A DNA stretch of 60,130 nucleotides, taken from Paracoccus aestuarii. Its GTDB lineage: Bacteria > Pseudomonadota > Alphaproteobacteria > Rhodobacterales > Rhodobacteraceae. The notes beneath the pieces are model-generated. The model was not told the origin of the DNA. It saw nothing but the letters and a program-made list of their open reading frames with translations, and made no database searches. The position numbers were made by a program, and so were the translations under genes. The stretch spans positions 1 to 60,130 of the forward strand of contig NZ_CP067172.1 of the NCBI RefSeq assembly GCF_028553885.1, read 5' to 3'. Positions 54,540 to 60,130 of the stretch are shown in pieces; the stretch's first letter is position 1, and each line of letters starts with the position of its first letter.

Positions 54540-56907
54540 CAAATCCTTTCCAGAAATCGGGGCGCGCGCGATAATCTGCGCCGACCAGAGCCTCGCCGGC
54601 CTTCATGCCGCCGAGGATGGTCAGAAGCGGGCCAAGGGCCGAGAGATCAGTGTCGATGACATGCGAGCCGTCATCGGCGCGCAGCAGCGCCAGCCGCGAT
54701 CCGGGCGTCACCCCGGTCAGGATCTCCAGTTCCTTGGCATTGAGGCCGAGACCGTCATAATCCTCGTGTCCGGCTTCCTTGTTCGGCAGCAGCATCTTGG
54801 TCGGCAAAGCCTGCAAAAGGGTGCGGCCATGGGCGCTGGCATTCAGCTGATGGGCGAATTGCGTCATCATCACGACGACGGTGTTCTGTTTGCGCGCGGT
54901 GACCAGCCAGTTCTCGATCCGGCCCGCGAAATAGCTGTTGTCCAGCGCTTTCCAGGCCTCATCGATGATGATGACGGTCGGGCGTTTGTCCTCGATCTTT
55001 CGCTCGATCCGGCGGAAGATGTAGGACAGGACCGCCATGCGCGCCTTCTGGTTCTCGCTGTCCAGGATGTCGGTCAGATCGAAGCCGACCACCTGACCGT
55101 CCAGCGAGAAGGTATCCTCGACCTCGCGCCCGAAGATCCAGCCGAAGCGGTGGCCGTCGGTCCATTCGTTCATCCGCTCGGCCAGAGCGCCGCCGTCATG
55201 GGTGGCGCCGACCAGCTGCGCGAATTGCGTCCAGGTCCTGAGATTGGGGTTCAGCGCCTCGGCATTCTGGCGCACGGCATCGCGCACGGCGCGCGACTGT
55301 TCGGGCTGCAAGGGGCCATGGCCGCTTTCCATCAGATGGATCAGCCAGTCGCTGAGCCATTCCTGCCCGGATCGGTCAGTCTCGACCCAGAGGGGGTTGA
55401 GACCCGTCGGCTCGCCCGCGCGCAGTTCCGAATAGCGCCCGCCAAGGCCGCGCACGGCCATTTCCATGCCCCGGCGATAGTCGAAGACGAAGACCCGCAC
55501 GCCGACACGCTGAGCCTGTGCAGCGAGGAATGCGGCCTGCACCGACTTGCCAGAACCCATCCGACCCAGGACCAGCGTATGGCCGTTGCTGGGCTCCTTG
55601 GCAGGATCGCCCGCCTCGTGGAAATTGAAGCGATAGGCGCTGCGCGAGATCGTCGGAAACCAGGTGATCGGCGTGCCCCAAGGCACATTCGCGCCGCTTT
55701 TTCCCATGGCCGCTGAATGCAGGGCGGCCATGTCGGCGAATTGCTCATTGGTGATCGCGCCCTCGCGGATGCGGAAGGCGCGGTTGCCGGGATGCTGCCC
55801 GAACCAGACCGTCCGCGCGGTATAGCCCTGCGCGATCAGCTTGACGCCCGCGGTGACGGCGATGTTGCGGATCATCGGGGCATAGCGGGCCAGCTCGTCC
55901 TCGGTCTCGGCATAGATGGCGACGGCCATCTGATGCTGGCCGAAGGTGATCTCGCCCGAGGCCAGCCGGTTCTGACCGTCGCGCAGCGCACCGATCAGGT
56001 TCTCGGCCTTGTCGCTGATCGAGGCGCGGCGGCGCAACTCGCGCGCCACGCGCTCTTCCATGACGCTGCTGTTGACCGGCACGAAGTAGTTTGAGACGAC
56101 CATGTCCACCGGCAGGTCCAACTCGTCGAACATGGTGACGAAGGATTCGCGGGGATATTCCTTGATCGACCAGATCATGCCGACGCGGTCGGGCAGGCTG
56201 CCCCCGGTCAGGTGGATTCGGTCACCGCGAAAGGTGACGCGGGTGTTGCTGATCGTCTCAGCGATGGTGCGGTCCAGCGCATTGTGAAAGGTCGGGACCT
56301 CGATGCCGGTGCCGATGCTTTCGAGAAAGCCCAGAAGCTGGCCGCTGGAGGCGGTCAGCACGACCGGCGCAAGGGACGAGAGTGCAGAGCGCAGGAATTC
56401 CACGACCTCGTTCAGCTGTGCGATCTGCGCGTCAAGCTGGCGGGCCAGCATTTCCTGCGACCGGCGCGCGGCCAGAGGCATCCGCGCCAGGATATCGGGG
56501 CGCTTGATGATCGTGATGGTGATCGTGTGTTCGCGCAGATTGGCATGGCCCATGTGGGCCTGCCAGCGCCGGTCGATCCGTGCCGCCAGGCTGTCGCCGC
56601 TGACGGGCGGCAGGCGCGTGTCGATGCGGCGCGCGATCTTGTGGACGGTATAGGAGAAACGGTCCCCGGTCTGGGCGATCACGCTGGCGAAGATCTCCTT
56701 CACGCGATCCAGCATCTCGTCGGCGGTGGTCAGGCTGTTCAGCCCGGTCACACGCAGGCATTGGAAGATCTCGTTGCCTTTGGTGCGGATCGTCATGTCA
56801 TCGACCAGCGAGACATAGGGCAGCATGGCGGCGACCGATTGTTCGCGCCGGGCCCATGCGGGCAGGGCCTCGAGCGCGGCAGGGCCGAGGGAGAGATTAC
56901 GGTTCAT
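54529..56907 (-). CDS. virB4: VirB4/TrbE T4SS ATPase
   Basis: A 792-aa ATPase, the family's normal size. The CagE/VirB4 N-terminal domain is followed by Walker A VLGRMGSGKSVQAAFL and Walker B TVIIIDEAWKALD, then MTQFAHQLNAS. It powers pilin dislocation and channel assembly. ATG 56907 (MNRNLSLGPAAL) overlaps virB3 by 11 bp; the frame is open further but within virB3. Confidence 0.95.
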   Translation of the reverse strand: MNRNLSLGPAALEALPAWARREQSVAAMLPYVSLVDDMTIRTKGNEIFQCLRVTGLNSLTTADEMLDRVKEIFASVIAQTGDRFSYTVHKIARRIDTRLPPVSGDSLAARIDRRWQAHMGHANLREHTITITIIKRPDILARMPLAARRSQEMLARQLDAQIAQLNEVVEFLRSALSSLAPVVLTASSGQLLGFLESIGTGIEVPTFHNALDRTIAETISNTRVTFRGDRIHLTGGSLPDRVGMIWSIKEYPRESFVTMFDELDLPVDMVVSNYFVPVNSSVMEERVARELRRRASISDKAENLIGALRDGQNRLASGEITFGQHQMAVAIYAETEDELARYAPMIRNIAVTAGVKLIAQGYTARTVWFGQHPGNRAFRIREGAITNEQFADMAALHSAAMGKSGANVPWGTPITWFPTISRSAYRFNFHEAGDPAKEPSNGHTLVLGRMGSGKSVQAAFLAAQAQRVGVRVFVFDYRRGMEMAVRGLGGRYSELRAGEPTGLNPLWVETDRSGQEWLSDWLIHLMESGHGPLQPEQSRAVRDAVRQNAEALNPNLRTWTQFAQLVGATHDGGALAERMNEWTDGHRFGWIFGREVEDTFSLDGQVVGFDLTDILDSENQKARMAVLSYIFRRIERKIEDKRPTVIIIDEAWKALDNSYFAGRIENWLVTARKQNTVVVMMTQFAHQLNASAHGRTLLQALPTKMLLPNKEAGHEDYDGLGLNAKELEILTGVTPGSRLALLRADDGSHVIDTDLSALGPLLTILGGMKAGEALVGADYRARPDFWKGFDDA

Positions 56908-57175
56908 AGGAATCGGCGCCCCAGATGTCACGGTTGCGGGTGCGGGGGGTCTGTCTGCTGACGACGGTGAGCACGTCGAAGAAATGGGGGTCCCATTCCG
57001 CCGCGAGCCACAGCGCCGGATAGGCCAGTGCCGAGAGCAGCAGGGTCCAGAAGCTCTGGACCCAGATGAAGGCCAGGACGGACCCCACCATCCAGACCAC
57101 GGCATAGAACATGGGCAGCCCCACAAGCCGGGCGGGCCGGATGAGGCCGAGGAAAAGCGGGGTCCGGCGGATCAT
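56897..57175 (-). CDS. virB3: VirB3 inner-membrane protein
   Basis: A 92-aa protein with the VirB3 N-terminal motif IRRTPLFLGLIRPARLVGLP and two transmembrane helices (YAVVWMVGSVLAFIWV, FWTLLLSALAYPALW). It assists pilus assembly with VirB4, whose gene it overlaps. It lies 4 bp after virB2. Confidence 0.92.
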   Translation of the reverse strand: MIRRTPLFLGLIRPARLVGLPMFYAVVWMVGSVLAFIWVQSFWTLLLSALAYPALWLAAEWDPHFFDVLTVVSRQTPRTRNRDIWGADSYEP

Positions 57176-57179
57176 GGGA

Positions 57180-57497
57180 TCAGTTGCCCCACATCGCATT
57201 CACGATGACGCCCGCGCCCGCCACGATGGCGATGCCCGCGACGACATAGACGACGGTGCGGAAATCGACATAGCCCATCAGCCAGGCCACGCCGATGCCG
57301 ATCACGGCCAGCGTTGCCATGGCGCGGCCCAGGGGACCGGTCAGGGTGCTGGCGATGCCCGTGAGGATGTTGGTGATCGGGCTGAGGTTGATCGTGCCCT
57401 GTGCCAGGGCGGGCTGGCTCATCAGCAGCATGACCCCGATGGCCAGCACCACCAGCACAGCCAGGTTCGATGCCGTAATCGGCAGGGTTCTTGTCAT
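57180..57497 (-). CDS. virB2: VirB2 major pilin
   Basis: A 105-aa prepilin. A long signal sequence ends at QPALA-QG. The mature protein has two hydrophobic helices (MATLAVIGIGVAWLMGYV, VVYVVAGIAIVAGAGVIV) around a short polar turn, the classic VirB2 form. It overlaps virB1 by 4 bp. Confidence 0.92.
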   Translation of the reverse strand: MTRTLPITASNLAVLVVLAIGVMLLMSQPALAQGTINLSPITNILTGIASTLTGPLGRAMATLAVIGIGVAWLMGYVDFRTVVYVVAGIAIVAGAGVIVNAMWGN

Positions 57498-58198
57498 GGA
57501 ATGTCTCCGTTCAATCGGGAAAAGACGGTCATGACCTTGCGGACATGGCCGATGGTCTCGCGGTAGGGGGGGATGCCGCCGTGGCGCGAGACGGCTTCGG
57601 GGCCGGCATTGTATCCGGCGAGGGCCAACTCCCGTGACCCGAAGCGGTCGAGCATCAGGAGGAGGTAGCGGGCCGAACCATCAAGGTTCTGGTGCATGTC
57701 ATGGGGATCGACACCCAGCATGGTGGCGGTGCCGGGCATCAGCTGGCCAAGGCCGATGGCGCCCGCATGGCTGATCGCATGCGGGTTGTATGCGCTCTCG
57801 ATCTCGACATTGGCACGGAAATAGTGGCGCCATTCGCTGACGCTCATGCCCGCCTTGCGCAGCGCGGTATGGCCGCCATAGCGCATCGCGGTCCGGTCTA
57901 TGGCGTCAAGGATCTCGGGGCGCGGAGTGGCGGGGCGGGGCTGGCGAAAGCCTGGCTCGGGCGCGGCCAGCAGCGCCATGCTTTGGGCTGTAGGCGCGGC
58001 ATCAGGCAGGCGCTCGGCCTCGGGGATGATCGGATGCCCGCTGGAGCCGAAATGGCGGGCGAAGCCGTTGCTCTGGTCTCGGAACTGAAAGCTGCCGTCA
58101 GATCCTGGCACGAGAACCATGCCATTGGCGGCGGCTGGATGGGTGTTAAGTGTCAGCCCCCCTAACAGGCAGGCAGCTGCCATCGTTGAAAATTTCAA
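57494..58198 (-). CDS. virB1: VirB1 lytic transglycosylase
   Basis: A 234-aa periplasmic enzyme with a signal peptide (MAAACLLGGLTLNTHPAAA). The SLT domain has ANVEIESAYNPHAISHAGAI (catalytic Glu), GLGQLMPGTATML and LALAGYNAGPEAV. It opens the peptidoglycan for the channel. Its 5' end overlaps the preceding gene by 53 bp (or 38 bp if ATG 58183 is used), an unusually long overlap. Confidence 0.92.
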   Translation of the reverse strand: MKFSTMAAACLLGGLTLNTHPAAANGMVLVPGSDGSFQFRDQSNGFARHFGSSGHPIIPEAERLPDAAPTAQSMALLAAPEPGFRQPRPATPRPEILDAIDRTAMRYGGHTALRKAGMSVSEWRHYFRANVEIESAYNPHAISHAGAIGLGQLMPGTATMLGVDPHDMHQNLDGSARYLLLMLDRFGSRELALAGYNAGPEAVSRHGGIPPYRETIGHVRKVMTVFSRLNGDIP

Positions 58199-58487
58199 TT
58201 TTCTGTCCCTTGAGCGTCGGGAAGGCGATCGTGGGCAGACCCCATGAGGTCAGCTTGGCGATGACGCCTACGGCCGAGCGAATGATTTCCGGTTCGCGGG
58301 TCAGCTTGAACACGAGCATCTTGCGGGTTTCACGGTCGGGCCAGACGATCTCGAAATACCATTGGCCCACTGTCGCAGTGCCCTTCTTCGAGACGTCCTC
58401 GAGGCTTTCGATGACCACGGAACCGCCCGCTTCGATGATCGCGCGAACCTCTGTTGCGATGATCACTGGCGATGAAACTCTTGTCAT
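58146..58487 (-). CDS. Hypothetical first gene of the virB operon, 113 aa
   Basis: A small soluble alpha/beta protein (VIIATEVRAIIEAGGSVVIE, then GQWYFEIVWPDRETRKMLVF). I do not recognise a family. As the first gene after the operator-bearing promoter, with coupling to virB1 by a long overlap, it may be a regulator or checkpoint for transfer. It has no membrane segment. Confidence 0.7.
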   Translation of the reverse strand: MTRVSSPVIIATEVRAIIEAGGSVVIESLEDVSKKGTATVGQWYFEIVWPDRETRKMLVFKLTREPEIIRSAVGVIAKLTSWGLPTIAFPTLKGQKIEIFNDGSCLPVRGADT

Positions 58488-58573
58488 TGCTGGCTCCGAT
58501 GAATGTTGGAGCCTTATTGCACTATCCTAAATCCAACTGCACCAAGTTTGTAACACTTGATATCAACACCTAC

Positions 58574-58602
58574 TGTATAAAACAACTATTACAATAGTGC
58601 AA
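58574..58602 (-). promoter_or_regulatory. Promoter and palindromic operator of the virB operon
   Basis: On the - strand, TTGCAC (58602-58597) and TATACA (58579-58574) are spaced by exactly 17 bp, a good sigma-70 promoter. ACTATT-AC-AATAGT (58585-58598) is a perfect palindrome inside it, a classic repressor position. TTGCACTAT recurs on the other strand at 58517-58525. A matching palindrome occurs at 2799-2811. Confidence 0.72.
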
Positions 58603-58627
58603 GCGTTATAATTGCAGATCATTGCGA

Positions 58628-59254
58628 TTATTCTTGTGCCCTCACGGGGCACTCAAAGACCTGAAAGCTGCCGTCCTTGTTGCTGGCTATGGGACCAAGC
58701 GTCTGCACCGGCCAATCCATCGACTTCGCCATGCGCGCGAAGGCGGGCGAGCCCAGAAACAGCACCGACGCGGCCCCTTGGTCGGCCAGAAATGCGTTCA
58801 CCGCCCGCAGCATCAACCGCGAGACCTCGCGCGGGCCATTCACCACCATGCGGGTCATTTCCCACACGTCCTCACGGAAAGGCGGGGTGGTGGCGCAAAG
58901 CCCGGCGGGCAGCCCCGAGATCACGCCCATGCAGGCGTCACGGATCATGTAGCTGTAGCGGACCCGCCCTTTGCCGCTGATCTGGTCGGTGCGGCGCAGG
59001 CGCGCGCCACCGATGACCCGTCCATGCTCTGTGGCCACGGCATAGATCGTGTCGAACGTGTCATATTGCTCGAACTCCAGATCCTCGGCATGGAAGAGCG
59101 GCCAGTCCATCTGATCAACGAAGACCTGCTTGCGGATCTTCAGATAGTCCGTGACGAGGTGCCAGCGATCCAGGTTTTCAGGACAACGAATGATCTCGAC
59201 GTGGCAGGCGCCGGATGCGTCACTGAATCTGTGTTGCGTCAATTCCATCGTCAT
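58628..59254 (-). CDS. luxI: LuxI-family acyl-homoserine lactone synthase
   Basis: A 208-aa enzyme. The SAM/acyl-carrier site motifs are seen: DYLKIRKQVFVDQMDWPL (R..F...W region), EFEQYDTFDTIYAVA (the DxYD-like loop), VIGGARLRRT and WEMTRMVVNG. It makes an AHL signal that binds LuxR. ATG 59254 is preferred; ATG 59248 is possible. Next to a virB operon this suggests quorum control of transfer, as in Ti plasmids. Confidence 0.9.
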   Translation of the reverse strand: MTMELTQHRFSDASGACHVEIIRCPENLDRWHLVTDYLKIRKQVFVDQMDWPLFHAEDLEFEQYDTFDTIYAVATEHGRVIGGARLRRTDQISGKGRVRYSYMIRDACMGVISGLPAGLCATTPPFREDVWEMTRMVVNGPREVSRLMLRAVNAFLADQGAASVLFLGSPAFARMAKSMDWPVQTLGPIASNKDGSFQVFECPVRAQE

Positions 59255-59474
59255 GTGGTCCAACCTCAAAAACCTCTGTCGATCCGATGAAAAGCCGGAC
59301 CCCGAACGGCGTGACCGCCCACACACCCTTGTTTGAAAACTTGACGGTGATTTCCTCGCCTTCGCCCACCTGTTCGAACATCGCGACCAGGTTCAGAGCC
59401 ATGTCGACGGTGAAGTTCGCCTCGGCGGTTATGGCCACTGAACGCGGTGTGACTTTGCTGGAAACGTCTCTCAT
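59220..59474 (-). CDS. Small hypothetical protein between luxR and luxI, 84 aa
   Basis: A compact soluble protein (VTPRSVAITAEANFTVDMAL, then GEEITVKFSNKGVWAVTPFG). No family known to me. It overlaps luxI by 35 bp and shares its operon, so it may modulate LuxR or the synthase, like small antiactivators (inference). Confidence 0.65.
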   Translation of the reverse strand: MRDVSSKVTPRSVAITAEANFTVDMALNLVAMFEQVGEGEEITVKFSNKGVWAVTPFGVRLFIGSTEVFEVGPHDDGIDATQIQ

Positions 59475-59534
59475 GGAATGCCCCTTTGCGCCCGATGGCG
59501 GCGCAGGGGCGTGATTAACCAAGACGACCCAGCC

Positions 59535-59565
59535 TTGACAGGCACCTGTCTTTTCGACCTATACA
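59535..59565 (+). promoter_or_regulatory. Candidate lux box and promoter of luxR
   Basis: GACAGG-CA-CCTGTC (59537-59550) is a perfect palindrome of lux-box size class. It overlaps TTGACA (59535-59540), a perfect -35; TATACA (59560-59565) is 19 bp further. It lies between divergent luxR and the luxI operon and could serve both. Confidence 0.5.
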
Positions 59566-59603
59566 TTTAGACAGTCTTAAGAAAAAACTTGACAAAACGA
59601 AAA

Positions 59604-60130
59604 ATGCTTGAACTTGCAATTCCTGGCCATGAAACTGAACTTGAGCGCCTGCACGATCTTGGAACGACCGGATTTTTCCTGGGCTTCGGTCTGCGGTACG
59701 GCGAGCCCGACTTTTTCCTGAACCGCTATCCCAAGGTCTGGACCGACATCTATGAGGCCGAGAACTACTTCTTTGGCGATCCGGTAGCCGTCTGGACCAT
59801 TGCCCGCACAGGAATGATGCGCTGGTCAGCCAACCACTTTCCCGACCCGCGCGGCATCATGGAGCGCGCTGCAGAGCATGGCCTCGCCTATGGGGCGACC
59901 TTCGTTGTGAAAGTCCGCAGCAAGCGGTCCTTCCTCTCGCTCGCCAGGCCTGACCGCGAGTTGACCGATGATGAGATGGACCTGCTCTTGTCCAAGCTCA
60001 CCACATGGGCGCAGCTGTTCGCCCGCGCCAAGGTGGCCCTTTCGGAAGCTGAGCGCGATGCGCTGAAGCTCCTCCAGCATGGCCACCGGCAGAGTGAGGC
60101 GGCAGACCTGCTGGGGATCAGCGTCTCAGG
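59604..60130 (+). CDS. luxR: LuxR-family quorum-sensing regulator (cut by window end)
   Basis: The first 175 residues are present. The N-terminal autoinducer-binding domain has GLRYGEPDFFLNRYPKVWTD, IYEAENYFFGDPVAVW and MRWSANHF. The C-terminal LuxR helix-turn-helix begins (LSEAERDALKLLQHGHRQSE, then LLGIS) and is cut by the end of the sequence. It is a likely AHL-dependent activator of luxI and the virB operon. ATG 59604 begins MLELAIPGHE; no stop is reached. Confidence 0.88.
   Translation, partial: MLELAIPGHETELERLHDLGTTGFFLGFGLRYGEPDFFLNRYPKVWTDIYEAENYFFGDPVAVWTIARTGMMRWSANHFPDPRGIMERAAEHGLAYGATFVVKVRSKRSFLSLARPDRELTDDEMDLLLSKLTTWAQLFARAKVALSEAERDALKLLQHGHRQSEAADLLGISVS

Overview
This window looks like part of a large conjugative plasmid, or a closely related integrative element, from an alphaproteobacterium. 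A Rhodobacteraceae host of the Paracoccus type is most likely. The basis is a uniformly GC-rich sequence, an alphaproteobacterial LexA box (GTTC-N7-GTTC) ahead of umuDC, a VirB/VirD4 conjugation system paired with LuxI/LuxR, and the gene content. No rRNA, intact tRNA, CRISPR array or complete insertion sequence was seen. Host assignment is inference.

Layout. (1) 0-8 kb, plasmid backbone and stability: two unknown genes, a serine resolvase beside a perfect palindrome, a conserved secreted protein, a winged-helix protein that may be the replication protein, a secreted nuclease, SOS-type umuDC, a vapBC pair and a tiny zinc-ribbon membrane protein. (2) 8.1-18.6 kb, metal island 1: a CadR/PbrR-type MerR regulator, an SBF-family transporter, a P1B-2 ATPase, a membrane methyltransferase, LspA, DsbB/DsbA, then a second operon with two SCO proteins, PCuAC, DUF411 and two L,D-transpeptidases. 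Both operons carry a matching MerR-type promoter with a 19-bp spacer. (3) 18.7-28.2 kb, copper island 2: a decayed integrase, multicopper oxidase, DsbA, DUF305, a third L,D-transpeptidase, cytochrome c, DUF411, CsoR with tandem operators, CopA, and a tRNA-like 3' fragment at the far end.

(4) 28.3-39.8 kb, probable leading region: DUF3768, a ParB-like protein, a DUF4942-methyltransferase, an ArdC-type antirestriction protein and small ORFs, almost all on the + strand. Three near-identical leaders of about 630-750 bp (R1, R2, R3), rich in inverted repeats, end at the start codons of three unrelated genes. One opposing gene encodes a possible nuclease-fold protein with a zinc finger. A 1,675-bp inverted copy of the two L,D-transpeptidase genes from island 1 sits just before R3. 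(5) 39.8-42.3 kb: ParA and its partner, and an AT-richer intergenic region with short repeats and a spaced inverted repeat, the best place for parS and oriT. (6) 42.3-47.0 kb, + strand: MobC-like accessory protein, VirD2-type relaxase and VirD4/TraG coupling protein. (7) 47.1-58.5 kb, - strand: a virB operon (B1, B2, B3, B4, a B7-like lipoprotein, a second lytic transglycosylase, B5, B8, B9, B10, B11, an unknown protein, B6). (8) 58.6-60.13 kb: luxI, a small gene and a luxR truncated by the window end.

How it may work together. Cell density (LuxI/LuxR) and a palindromic operator inside the virB promoter would control pilus and transfer genes. MobC, relaxase and coupling protein would process oriT. 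The genes between 28 and 39 kb resemble anti-restriction and establishment functions used on entry. The most interesting unexplained feature is the triplicated leader. I propose, without proof, that it is a shared promoter or single-strand-DNA promoter cassette that switches on establishment genes at the start of conjugation.
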